NCBI GenBank assembly: GCA_001314625.1
Contig: LJSH01000004.1
Location: 112,039 to 176,038 of the forward strand
Direction: 5' to 3'
From: Oceanicaulis sp. HLUCCA04
GTDB lineage: Bacteria; Pseudomonadota; Alphaproteobacteria; Caulobacterales; Maricaulaceae
Length of the DNA: 64,000 bases
In this document: one piece after another, positions 1 through 7,057 of the stretch
Numbering within the stretch: position 1 is the first letter of the stretch
Layout: each line of letters starts with the position of its first letter
The notes under the pieces: generated by a model
The model's input: the letters and a program-made list of their open reading frames with translations, nothing else
What the model was told of the DNA's origin: nothing
Database searches by the model: none
Position numbers and translations under genes: made by a program

Positions 1-177
1 GAACTTGCCTTTGCCCCGGCCACCGGCATGGATCTGCGATTTCACCACCCAGAGCGGGCCTGGCAGTTTGTCGGCAGCAGCGCCCGCCTCATCGGCGGAA
101 AAAATGGCAACTCCGTCCGCGACGGGGGCGCCAAACGCTTTCAGCACGGCTTTGGCCTGATGCTCGTGGATGTTCAT
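1..177 (-). CDS. sucC: Succinyl-CoA synthetase beta subunit, N-terminal part
   Basis: The beta subunit of the ADP-forming succinyl-CoA synthetase works in the TCA cycle, coupling succinyl-CoA cleavage to nucleoside triphosphate synthesis in the cytoplasm. Only the first 59 codons are inside the window and the gene runs off the left edge. The protein opens [19 protein letters not shown] and the visible part ends [10 protein letters not shown], the start of the ATP-grasp domain; both are hallmarks of SucC. The ATG at 175-177 has an AAGGTGAG ribosome site 9 nt upstream (187-194). sucD would be expected beyond the edge, but this cannot be seen. Confidence 0.95.
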   Translation of the reverse strand, partial: MNIHEHQAKAVLKAFGAPVADGVAIFSADEAGAAADKLPGPLWVVKSQIHAGGRGKGKF

Positions 178-299
178 GGGGCAGCACTCACCTTGTTACC
201 GGGCAGGGACAATCCGGCGGAGCGGATTGCTACAGGAGAAGAGTCGCGTCGGCTTATACCATCGCCCTGCCGCAGCGCAACGCGCGTGCCTGCAAGCGG

Positions 300-581
300 T
301 CAGGAGCGGCGCCGGGTGAGGCGCAAACCGGCTGTGATGAACGCCCAGCCCAATCCTGCGCAAAAGCCGGTGACGAGAATGAAGGGGGCTGCCGGGTCCG
401 GTCCGCCGCTGGTATCGGAGGCCAGAGCCAGAAAGCCGAGCTGGCCAATAAGGACAGGCATACCCGTGCCGACCAGCAGCCAGCCTATCCATGTCAGTAG
501 GGACAGCCGCCCCAGCTGCGAACGCAAAAGGAATGACGCCGCCGCCCCGATCACTGCGCCGAGCACTATGGCGAACAGCAT
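300..581 (-). CDS. Small membrane protein
   Basis: A 93-aa protein of unknown function with three predicted membrane segments (about residues 1-18, 28-52 and 65-86) and an arginine-rich C-terminus (RLTRRRS). Its ATG follows the TAA stop of the upstream MFS gene with no gap (TAAATG), so the two are very likely translationally coupled and this may be an accessory protein of that transporter. I do not recognise a family. Confidence 0.7.
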   Translation of the reverse strand: MLFAIVLGAVIGAAASFLLRSQLGRLSLLTWIGWLLVGTGMPVLIGQLGFLALASDTSGGPDPAAPFILVTGFCAGLGWAFITAGLRLTRRRS

Positions 582-1841
582 TTACGCGTCTCCTTGGCTG
601 CGCGGTGCAGTTTCGGCCTCTGGCGCCTCGATCTCGGCCAGCTCGGCGGATGTCGCCATCAGATTGACGAAGGGCTCGCGTTCGCTGGCTCTGACCGGCG
701 CGCGTATACGCGCACGCCAGAGTGCCCCGGCGCACAGGATCAGATTGCCGATCGCGCCGACCAGAAAGAGGCCCCGGCTGCCCAGCACGCTTTCATACGC
801 AATACCGGCCAGAACCGGCCCGATCATCGATCCGGCTGCCCACAGCATCAGCACGCCTGATGCGATGGCGGGAAGCTCCTCCACCGTGGAGCGGTCGGCG
901 GCGTGGGCAACAGCAACGCCGTAATAGCTCAGACTGACCGCGCCCCAAGCCCCGGCGAGCGCCGCGCCATAGACCAGTCCGGGATTGATGAAGATGGCGA
1001 GTATCAGGGCGAAAACCGTGCCCAGAGCGGCAGCCCCGGCGATGATCCAGCGGCGGTCAAGCCTGTCTGAAAGGCGGCCCACAGGCCATTGGACGATCAT
1101 GGACGCGCCGTAAATGACAGCCATCACAATCGCTGCGCCACCGGCCACCGCGCCCGGTTCCAGCGAGTCTGCCCAGATCGGGATGAAGGCGAGCAGGCCG
1201 GTATTGACCACTCCGGCGATGAAGGCGGCCAGCGCCGCCGCCGGGGCTATCCGGAACAGGAGCCAGGGCGGCGCGCGTTCGCCCTCGGGGATGGCCGGCT
1301 GGGCGCGGCGGGTGACAGTGACGGGCACCAGCGCCAGCGCCAGAAAAATACCGGCGACGATGAAGCTCTGCGTCAGCTCCAGCCCCGGCAACGCAATCAG
1401 GAACGGTCCGAAAATCAGCCCGGCACGCCCGACGATCTGATAGGCGGAAATTACCGCGCCGCGGCGCTGGGACGGGGTGGCGTCAGCGATCCAGCTCTCG
1501 GCGACGGCAAACAGGCCTGCGGTGCACACGCCAAATCCGAACCGCGCCAGAAGCCACCACCACATCTGCGAATCCAGGGCCAGCATGAGGGTGAGTGCGG
1601 CAGACAGTCCGGCAAAGGCGGCATAGGCGCGGATATGACCGATGGCGCGGATCGCGGACGGCGCAAACCAGGCGCCCAGCATGAACCCGGCTCCATAGGA
1701 GGCTGCGACGAAACCGATCAGGGTCCCGCTCCAGCCCTGCGCCAGCATGGCCAGCGGCATGGATACGCCCAGAACGCCGACCGACGCCTGCAGAAGAAAA
1801 GCTCCGCCCAGCACCGTGGCGATATTTCGGTAAATAACCAT
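582..1841 (-). CDS. MFS transporter (YcaD-like)
   Basis: A 419-aa major facilitator superfamily permease of the inner membrane. Twelve hydrophobic segments are visible, with the repeat-like conserved loop GRLSDRLDRRWII between helices 6 and 8 matching the MFS loop motif G-x-L-x-D-x-x-x-R-R. The mid-N half carries AESWIADATPSQRRGAVIS, a feature of the YcaD/sugar-efflux-like branch. The C-terminal 45 residues are hydrophilic and acidic. The substrate cannot be told from sequence. It is directly coupled to the 93-aa membrane protein downstream. No strong ribosome site precedes the ATG. Confidence 0.88.
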   Translation of the reverse strand: MVIYRNIATVLGGAFLLQASVGVLGVSMPLAMLAQGWSGTLIGFVAASYGAGFMLGAWFAPSAIRAIGHIRAYAAFAGLSAALTLMLALDSQMWWWLLARFGFGVCTAGLFAVAESWIADATPSQRRGAVISAYQIVGRAGLIFGPFLIALPGLELTQSFIVAGIFLALALVPVTVTRRAQPAIPEGERAPPWLLFRIAPAAALAAFIAGVVNTGLLAFIPIWADSLEPGAVAGGAAIVMAVIYGASMIVQWPVGRLSDRLDRRWIIAGAAALGTVFALILAIFINPGLVYGAALAGAWGAVSLSYYGVAVAHAADRSTVEELPAIASGVLMLWAAGSMIGPVLAGIAYESVLGSRGLFLVGAIGNLILCAGALWRARIRAPVRASEREPFVNLMATSAELAEIEAPEAETAPRSQGDA

Positions 1842-1964
1842 GGGGCGGGCCGGTCCCGGTTGCAGGAAAGGGGGAGAAGGCGGGCGTCAGAACATCACGC
1901 CGGGAAGGCCGGTTCAAGGCTGCAGATACACGCGCGCTGACCGCGCGTGCAAAGCCGGGGGTGC

Positions 1965-2519
1965 TCAGCCCATCCGGGCAAGGCGCGCTGCGCCCCAGTC
2001 CAGCGATAGCGGCCCGGCTCCGCGCAAGGCCAGATAAAGCCCCAGCGCACCGGCGATCAGGGCAAAGCTCCAGCCTTCGGGCACGATGGCCATGACGAAG
2101 AATACCGCGCCCAGCAGAATGGCCAGCCCGGCCAGCCGGGTGAGCAATCCGGCCAGCAGCGTGACCGGCAGAAGCGTGCCCCACAGGACAAGCTGGAAGG
2201 CAACGCTGTGCGCATCGGCGAGCCCCGGCAGCCAGACGGATGCAGCCATGACCAGGCCGGGATCGGGCTGGAACCAGCTTTGCCAGTTGCTCCAGTCGGT
2301 TACGGTGAGGGCGTTGGACCGCGCCCAGCTCCACAGCGCGGCGGCAAGACCAAAGCGCACGGCAAGGCCCACTATTGCATCAATCGGGGTGCTGCCATGG
2401 CGGCGCGGCGGCGGGCAGGGCGGACACCAGGAATCCATCGGATGCGCGCCGGGACCGGCCGCTTCGCCGCCGGCATCGGCATATAGCCGCACAAATCGCG
2501 TGGTGCGTTGATCGCGCAT
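1965..2519 (-). CDS. DoxX-like membrane protein
   Basis: A 184-aa protein whose C-terminal 130 residues form four membrane helices and resemble the DoxX/DoxD-like family of small quinone- or oxidation-linked membrane proteins. The N-terminal 45 residues are hydrophilic and contain WCPPCPPPRR, a CxxC pair. The start is uncertain: the first ATG (2517-2519) sits just after a GGGGGGATGAGGG stretch, and a second ATG at codon 28 would remove most of the hydrophilic leader. It stands alone between an MFS operon and a terminator-like hairpin at 2577-2604. Confidence 0.7.
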   Translation of the reverse strand: MRDQRTTRFVRLYADAGGEAAGPGAHPMDSWCPPCPPPRRHGSTPIDAIVGLAVRFGLAAALWSWARSNALTVTDWSNWQSWFQPDPGLVMAASVWLPGLADAHSVAFQLVLWGTLLPVTLLAGLLTRLAGLAILLGAVFFVMAIVPEGWSFALIAGALGLYLALRGAGPLSLDWGAARLARMG

Positions 2520-2576
2520 CCCTCATCCCCCCGTTGGCGGGCATGATAGCGCGGCGATTGGCGGGCGCAATTAGAA

Positions 2577-2604
2577 CCCCTCCACACATGCCTGTGTGGA
2601 GGGG
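2577..2604 (-). terminator. Strong hairpin, probable terminator of the DUF2141/DUF2306 pair
   Basis: Perfect 12-bp inverted repeat CCCCTCCACACA (2577-2588) and TGTGTGGAGGGG (2593-2604) with a 4-nt loop. On the minus strand it is followed by a weak T-containing tail (TTCTAATT). It lies 28 bp after the stop of the DUF2306-like gene, in the right direction to end that transcript. Confidence 0.65.
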
Positions 2605-2631
2605 CCGGTATGGCTTTGGCGCAACGCGCCG

Positions 2632-3021
2632 CTATCCGCCAAACGTGACCGTGTGCATCAGCCGGCCGGGAAAGAAGCTCAGCACGCCGGGGATCATCAG
2701 GGCGCCCAGATAGGTTCCCAGCACCGTGTTGCGGTGCTGGGCAACAAGCCCTTTGCGTGCCTCGAAGATCAGCAAGGCGATGAATATGAAAGTCAGCGGT
2801 ACAAAAACATGTATCCAGCTGAAACCGCCCGTGGAGCGGATGAAGATTGCCGTCGTCGCGGTCATGATCATCAAGAACACCCAGACATAGCCCAGCTGAC
2901 GGTGCGGCAGCGTCCCCTTGGGCGCGATCAACTGGACCGCGCCAAGACCCAGCGCGCCAAGCGCAGAGGCGGCGTGAAGCTGGACATGCCAGGGGGCCGC
3001 GAAGAAAGCCTCGATATTCAT
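2632..3021 (-). CDS. DUF2306-like membrane protein
   Basis: A 129-aa inner-membrane protein with four predicted helices. It resembles the DUF2306 family of predicted membrane proteins, with the pattern HxxxA...PKGTLPHRQLGYVWV after helix one and EARKGLVAQHR before the last helix. Function is unknown for the family; conserved histidines in the loops could bind a metal or heme, which is only an inference. Its ATG overlaps the TGA of the upstream DUF2141-like gene by one base (TGATG), so the two form a translationally coupled pair. Confidence 0.75.
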   Translation of the reverse strand: MNIEAFFAAPWHVQLHAASALGALGLGAVQLIAPKGTLPHRQLGYVWVFLMIMTATTAIFIRSTGGFSWIHVFVPLTFIFIALLIFEARKGLVAQHRNTVLGTYLGALMIPGVLSFFPGRLMHTVTFGG

Positions 3022-3524
3022 CAGCCCATCGCTCCGGCAAGGCGAATGCGCTCGGCGCGGGTTTCGCCCGCCGACAGATTGATGATGGCCGCGTCAAAGC
3101 GCGCCGGGCCAAACCGGCCGCGTGCGCCAGCGCTATAGCCAAGCCGTTCGCTGGGAATGCCCATGGCGCCGGTATCCAGATCGCCATTGGCGTTGACGTC
3201 GTGATAGGCGACGGCGGCATACTGGCCCGGCGGCAGGCCTTCAAAGGTGACGGTCACGCTGGCGCCATCCACTGGCACACTCCGGCTGGCGACGGCACCG
3301 TCACCCAGCCAGCTTTCGGCGTCGGCGTAGAGGGCAATAGAGACTTGTCCGGCCTGTCCGTCAAAGCCGGTCAGTTCAAACCGGATGGTCGCCGTTTCCT
3401 CTGCCGTCTGTGCGCTGGCCTGACCGAAGCCGCCAAGGCTCGCGGCCAGCGGAAGAACGAACACCCCTGCGAGGGCAATCGCGCCAGCAAGGCCTGTCAT
3501 GGTCTGTCTTACGGAATGTGTCAT
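3021..3524 (-). CDS. DUF2141 domain exported protein
   Basis: A 167-aa exported protein. Residues 1-38 are a signal peptide (hydrophobic core about 9-30, ending ASA). The mature part matches the DUF2141 pattern: a VSIALYADAESWL strand, the loop LPPGQYAAVAYHD and the Asp/Asn-rich DVNANGDLDTGAMGIPSER, which looks like a calcium-binding loop. I chose the ATG at 3522-3524 because a GAGGAAC ribosome site lies just upstream; an ATG 33 nt earlier would put a charged leader before the signal peptide. It is the first gene of a coupled pair with the DUF2306-like gene and is divergent from a LytTR regulator. Confidence 0.83.
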   Translation of the reverse strand: MTHSVRQTMTGLAGAIALAGVFVLPLAASLGGFGQASAQTAEETATIRFELTGFDGQAGQVSIALYADAESWLGDGAVASRSVPVDGASVTVTFEGLPPGQYAAVAYHDVNANGDLDTGAMGIPSERLGYSAGARGRFGPARFDAAIINLSAGETRAERIRLAGAMG

Positions 3525-3645
3525 GGTCGGGTTCCTCGAGCGGGTCTGTTTTGACAAGAGGCAGGGCTGCTGCCCCGCTGATCTGAGCCATGACCGGGCC
3601 GAGCGGTGTAAACCAGCGCCGTTTCGCTGATTGACTGGACCTGTT

Positions 3646-3685
3646 CGTGAATGGCGCTATGCCTGTCATTCACGCTTCGTGAGTG
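3646..3685. promoter_or_regulatory. Cluster of GTGAATG-type inverted repeats upstream of the LytTR gene
   Basis: Three related octamers lie in 40 bp: CGTGAATG (3646-3653), its exact inverse CATTCACG (3667-3674), and CGTGAGTG (3678-3685, one mismatch to the first). The last ends 20 bp before the GTG start of the LytTR gene, in the region shared with the divergent DUF2141 gene. LytTR domains commonly bind short repeated sites, so an autoregulatory or divergent operator is a reasonable guess. Confidence 0.4.
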
Positions 3686-3705
3686 GCAGGGCGAGGGATC
3701 CCGGC

Positions 3706-4470
3706 GTGTCGGAAACTGTGCGCAAAGAGGTTCGCGACTGGGTTGCCAGGCTGGCCTGGCTGGTGGCCCTGGGCACCTTCCTCGCCATTCTGGGCCCCTA
3801 TAATACCGGAGGGCTCGGCTGGCCGGCGGTCTGGATCTACTGGGTCGGCCTCATTGCGCTGGGTTCCGGTGTAGGCTGGACTGCCGCCCCCGTGGCCGAG
3901 CGGGTTGTTCCCGGCCTGCCGTCCTGGGCCTATCATGTCATTGCCGGGTTTTGTGTGTCCCTGCCCGTGACGGCGGTAGTCTTCGGTATCAATGCGGCCA
4001 TGGAAGGCCGGATCGTCTGGCAGGTTCTGCCCCTCACCTGGTTCTTTGTCCTGGTGATCTGCGCCTTCGTGACCGGAATAGCCTGGCTGTCTGAACACAT
4101 GCAGGCTTTGCGTGAGGCGGCCGCGAACCCGCCATCAGCTTCAACGGCTTCCGCTTCGCCTGCCCTGACAGACAAGCTGCCCCACCGCCTGCGCGCGGCC
4201 CGGCTGATCTCGATGTGCGCCGAGGATCATTATCTGCGGGTGCGCACCGATGCGGGCGAGGCCCTGATCCTCATGCGCCTGTCGGATGCGATTGCCGCCT
4301 GCGGCGCGCTGGCGGGCGCGCAAGTCCATCGGTCATGGTGGGTTGCACGCGATGCCGTTACCGATGCCCGCAAAGGCGATGGCCGCGGCACGCTCATCCT
4401 TGAAGATGGCAGCGAGGTGCCGGTCAGCCGCAGCTATTATCCGGCCCTTCGCGAGGCGGGGTGGTTCTAG
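3706..4470 (+). CDS. Membrane-anchored LytTR-family transcription regulator
   Basis: A 254-aa regulator. Residues about 14-120 form four membrane helices; a short Ala/Ser/Pro-rich linker follows; residues about 155-254 are a LytTR DNA-binding domain, with the typical AEDHYLRVRTDAGEALILMR strand region, the IHRSWWVAR-like VHRSWWVARDAV helix, and the end motif VPVSRSYYPALREAG. There is no receiver domain, so the signal probably comes through the membrane part. GTG at 3706 is chosen because GAGGGA (3692-3697) sits 8 nt upstream; an upstream in-frame ATG at 3631 lacks one. It is divergent from the DUF2141/DUF2306 pair, a plausible target. Confidence 0.87.
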   Translation: MSETVRKEVRDWVARLAWLVALGTFLAILGPYNTGGLGWPAVWIYWVGLIALGSGVGWTAAPVAERVVPGLPSWAYHVIAGFCVSLPVTAVVFGINAAMEGRIVWQVLPLTWFFVLVICAFVTGIAWLSEHMQALREAAANPPSASTASASPALTDKLPHRLRAARLISMCAEDHYLRVRTDAGEALILMRLSDAIAACGALAGAQVHRSWWVARDAVTDARKGDGRGTLILEDGSEVPVSRSYYPALREAGWF

Positions 4471-4479
4471 CTGATCTGA

Positions 4480-4935
4480 CTATTTGAACATGCCCTCGCG
4501 CAGATTGATGCCGTGTTCGGTCCAGGCTTTCAGCGCGCACAGCATCTGCATCCAGCCGCCGCAATTACCGTAAGACGCTTTCAGGCCTTCCGGCGTCGGC
4601 CGCCAGCCTTCCTCGCGAATGGATACCAGCGTGCGCCCATCTTCCAGTGCCTCGAAACTCATCGTCACGCGGGTCTTGTAAGGGGCATCAGGCTCGTCCG
4701 CGTCCCAGTCAAAGACAATGCGCTCGTTCTCGATCACCTCGACGATATGGACGGGAAAGCTGCCGGGAAAATCATGAAACGACCATTGGACAACCGCGCC
4801 GGTTTCCATGCGCCCTTGCGCGCCGCCGGTCGTGAAATAACGCGATAGCGTGTCAGGGTTCACCACGGCCTCGAAGACCTCTGCCACAGGGCGGGCGATG
4901 CGCGCGCCGACCCTGAATTTCAGCTCCATATCCAT
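4480..4935 (-). CDS. SRPBCC/AHSA1-family protein
   Basis: A 151-aa cytoplasmic protein of the SRPBCC superfamily (AHSA1-like, START fold), small helix-grip proteins with a hydrophobic cavity. Visible features are the opening strand LKFRVGARIARPVAEVFEAV, the TGGAQGRMETGAVVQW segment, and the long C-terminal helix GGWMQMLCALKAWTEHG. The start at 4933-4935 is preceded by AGGACAGG; an in-frame ATG 42 nt earlier would overlap the operator region. It is divergent from an ArsR gene, a frequent genomic pairing in which the ArsR controls the SRPBCC gene. The ligand is unknown. Confidence 0.88.
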   Translation of the reverse strand: MDMELKFRVGARIARPVAEVFEAVVNPDTLSRYFTTGGAQGRMETGAVVQWSFHDFPGSFPVHIVEVIENERIVFDWDADEPDAPYKTRVTMSFEALEDGRTLVSIREEGWRPTPEGLKASYGNCGGWMQMLCALKAWTEHGINLREGMFK

Positions 4936-4980
4936 GCTGCACCTGTCCTGATTATGGGGTTGCCTTGATGAAGCCAAATC

Positions 4981-5000
4981 ATGTTATAAAAATATAACAT
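4981..5000. promoter_or_regulatory. 8-4-8 palindrome overlapping the arsR-family start
   Basis: Perfect inverted repeat ATGTTATA (4981-4988), AAAA spacer, TATAACAT (4993-5000). It lies between the divergent SRPBCC and ArsR genes and its last two bases are the first two of the ATG at 4999-5001. The right arm also looks like a -10 element. This is the expected form of an ArsR/SmtB operator controlling both genes. Confidence 0.65.
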
Positions 5001-5322
5001 GTCAAGCGCAGATAAAATGGATACGATTTTCAAGGCTTTGGCCTCGTCCACGCGGCGGGAGTTGCTGGATTGCCTGAAAAACACGCCGCGCACGACCGGC
5101 GAGCTTTGCGAGCGCTTTGACGCGCTGGACCGCTGCACGGTGATGCAGCACCTCAACGTGCTGGAAAAAGCAGACCTGATCATCGTGCAGCGCAAGGGCC
5201 GCGAGCGGTGGAATCACCTCAATCCGCTGCCGATCCATCATATCCATGAGCGCTGGATCGGGCCGCACGCGCAGCGGGCGGTTGGGATGCTTGATCAGCT
5301 CAAGTCAGATCTTGAGCGATGA
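4999..5322 (+). CDS. ArsR-family transcription regulator
   Basis: A 107-aa winged-helix repressor. The core runs from FKALASSTRRELLDCLKN through TTGELCERF, the recognition helix CTVMQHLNVLEKADLI and the wing VQRKGRERWNHLNP, typical of ArsR regulators that pair with SRPBCC genes. No metal-binding cysteine cluster of the SmtB/ArsR type is seen in the recognition helix apart from one Cys. Two starts are possible: 4999, which overlaps the palindrome and has no ribosome site, and an in-frame ATG at 5017 that leaves the operator upstream. It is convergent with the redoxin gene, 5 bp away. Confidence 0.9.
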   Translation: MSSADKMDTIFKALASSTRRELLDCLKNTPRTTGELCERFDALDRCTVMQHLNVLEKADLIIVQRKGRERWNHLNPLPIHHIHERWIGPHAQRAVGMLDQLKSDLER

Positions 5323-5327
5323 AACGG

Positions 5328-5939
5328 CTAGAGCGCGTCCAGCCCTGCCAGTACATCGTCCACACTCACCCGCACCGCATAGCCGCGCTCTTCGCCCAGT
5401 CCTTGCGCATGCAGGAAGCGGGCAAGCACCTCGCCCTCCGGCGAAATGACGAAGGCCACCGGGTAGGGAACGCCATGGGCGCGATGGTCCGGGTCGGCAT
5501 AGACCGGATCGGCCACGCCAAACGCGTTGATGACGGCCGAGCCTTCGTCGGAAACCAGTGCCAATTCAAGCGCGTGGCGCTGTGCGGCCTGCGCCAGTGT
5601 CTCCGGAGAATCATAGGTGAGCACAGCAACCGTGAAGCCGCGCTCGGCAAACTGATCGCGTGCCGCGTTGATCTCGATCGTCTGGGCGATGCAGACCGGA
5701 CACCAGGACAGCGAGCGATTGAAATAGACCACCAGGCCGTTTTCACCTGCCAGCGCGCGAAGCTCCGTGGGCGAGCCGTCTGCGAGCCGGACCGGACTGT
5801 CCGGTATCGTGCTGCCGATAGATGGGCCGAACGCGTTATCGGCCTGTGCGCGGGCATCGGGACCGCCGGCCAGCCCGGCAAGCACCAGGCAGGCGAACAC
5901 GGCCAAGGCCGAACGGCGAAAGGCGTGCAGGGTCAGCAT
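5328..5939 (-). CDS. Exported redoxin (AhpC/TSA-like thioredoxin fold)
   Basis: A 203-aa exported thioredoxin-fold protein. Residues 1-31 are a signal peptide ending DARA. The mature part has GSTIPDSPVRLADG, then the active site SWCPVCIAQ with a CxxC pair, and later TYDSPETLAQAA and GVPYPVAFVISPEGEVL, the cis-Pro region of redoxin/AhpC-TSA domains. It probably acts as a periplasmic peroxidase-like or thiol oxidoreductase protein; the two-Cys CPVC site suits a redoxin rather than a 1-Cys peroxiredoxin. It stands alone. Confidence 0.85.
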   Translation of the reverse strand: MLTLHAFRRSALAVFACLVLAGLAGGPDARAQADNAFGPSIGSTIPDSPVRLADGSPTELRALAGENGLVVYFNRSLSWCPVCIAQTIEINAARDQFAERGFTVAVLTYDSPETLAQAAQRHALELALVSDEGSAVINAFGVADPVYADPDHRAHGVPYPVAFVISPEGEVLARFLHAQGLGEERGYAVRVSVDDVLAGLDAL

Positions 5940-6050
5940 GGGTGAGTCTCCTGTCGGGAATATTGCCGGGATGATGGCGCAAGATCGATACGCACAAATG
6001 CTAGCTCAAAGCCCACGGCGCGCGTCTACACAGTCTTGTGAACGCCGCTT

Positions 6051-6350
6051 CTAGCGCCGCCGCCACAGGATGAGCGCACAGACGGCGATCACGGCCGCGA
6101 TGGCGCCCAGTTCCAGTACCGACGCGCCCAGCAGGACAGGTTCTGCCAGCGGCCCCAGCCGGGCGGCGAGGCCGCCGATGGCCTGGGCAGTCTCCTCGCC
6201 GCGAAAGCCGGCGGCGACGGCCAGTGTGACGAGGATCAAGGCAACCAGGACGGCCAGACGCATCGTGCCGCCCGGATCGCCGGAAGCGGACTGGCGGGCA
6301 CGGGCGGCGCGGGCGCGATGGGTGCGGGACAGGAAGGGGCGGCGGCTCAT
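6051..6350 (-). CDS. Small membrane protein of unknown function
   Basis: A 99-aa protein with a basic N-terminus (RRPFLSRTHRARAARAR) and two membrane helices, about residues 30-46 and 75-96, ending WRRR. I do not recognise a family. The start is unsure: 6350 gives the basic leader, while an ATG at 6263 gives a shorter protein that begins at the first helix. No clear ribosome site is present for either. It is divergent from the cold-shock gene. Confidence 0.5.
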   Translation of the reverse strand: MSRRPFLSRTHRARAARARQSASGDPGGTMRLAVLVALILVTLAVAAGFRGEETAQAIGGLAARLGPLAEPVLLGASVLELGAIAAVIAVCALILWRRR

Positions 6351-6615
6351 GGGTCTGACACTAGCAGCGCCCGTTCCCATTCAAAACCGGCAAGATTTCG
6401 CCCGGATCTTGTCGCCGTGCCGGATTTACGGCATAACTATCAGGCACGGGCGGCCGTTTCGGCCCGGCGGAACACTGGAAGACCTCGCGTGAGAACACGC
6501 CTACCCCTTCAGCCTTCCCCGCATTGCAAGTCCGTTCGCCGCGACCGGGACGCCGGACGCGACTGAACTCGTGCGCCGGACGCGGCGCAACACTACGGGA
6601 AAGGTTACCCCGAAA

Positions 6616-6828
6616 ATGACGACCGGAACTGTCAAATTCTTCAACACCACCAAAGGCTTCGGCTTTATCACCCCGGATGATGGCGGCAAGGATGTGTTCG
6701 TGCACATCACGGCTGTCCAGGCCGCTGGCCTGACGGGCCTCAATGATGGCCAGCGCGTGTCTTTCGAGACCGAGCCGGATACGCGCGGCAAGGGCCCGAA
6801 AGCTGTGGAACTGCAGCTGGCTGACTAG
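6616..6828 (+). CDS. Cold-shock-domain protein
   Basis: A 70-aa single cold-shock domain protein, an RNA/ssDNA chaperone. RNP1 (KGFGFITPD) and RNP2 (VFVHI) are both intact, and the length is that of CspA-type proteins. The ATG at 6616 follows GGAAAGG with suitable spacing; the reading frame is open upstream to 6571 but has no support there. The upstream leader of more than 100 nt could hold a temperature-responsive structure, as in other csp genes, though I see no specific motif. It ends at a strong terminator at 6881-6914. Confidence 0.94.
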   Translation: MTTGTVKFFNTTKGFGFITPDDGGKDVFVHITAVQAAGLTGLNDGQRVSFETEPDTRGKGPKAVELQLAD

Positions 6829-6880
6829 TTTAATGCCTGCCCTGTGACCTCGGGGCAGACACTGAAAGCCGCAAGGCTGA

Positions 6881-6914
6881 AGGCGCGGAAGGGCAACTCT
6901 TCCGCGCCTTTTTT
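6881..6914 (+). terminator. Rho-independent terminator of the cold-shock gene
   Basis: Perfect 11-bp stem AGGCGCGGAAG (6881-6891) and CTTCCGCGCCT (6899-6909), 7-nt loop, followed by six T (6909-6914). It lies 52 bp after the cold-shock stop codon and separates it from the M3 peptidase gene. Confidence 0.93.
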
Positions 6915-6929
6915 GTGTGCCGGACCAGA

Positions 6930-6946
6930 ATGTAATATTGTTACAT
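6930..6946. promoter_or_regulatory. ATGTAA-N5-TTACAT inverted repeat upstream of the M3 peptidase
   Basis: A 6-5-6 inverted repeat, ATGTAA (6930-6935) and TTACAT (6941-6946), between the cold-shock terminator and the start of the M3 peptidase at 7058. It shares the TGTAA/TTACA half-site with palindromes near 18136, 35272 and 46671. A regulator-binding role is inferred only. Confidence 0.4.
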
Positions 6947-7057
6947 GACTGCAAGGCGTGGGCGAACAGCGCCCGCGCCTTTATTTGTCAATGCCGGCCG
7001 CTAGGATGCGGCAGACTTTTTGCCCCTGCACCACCCAGCAAACCGATAGGTGAGGAT

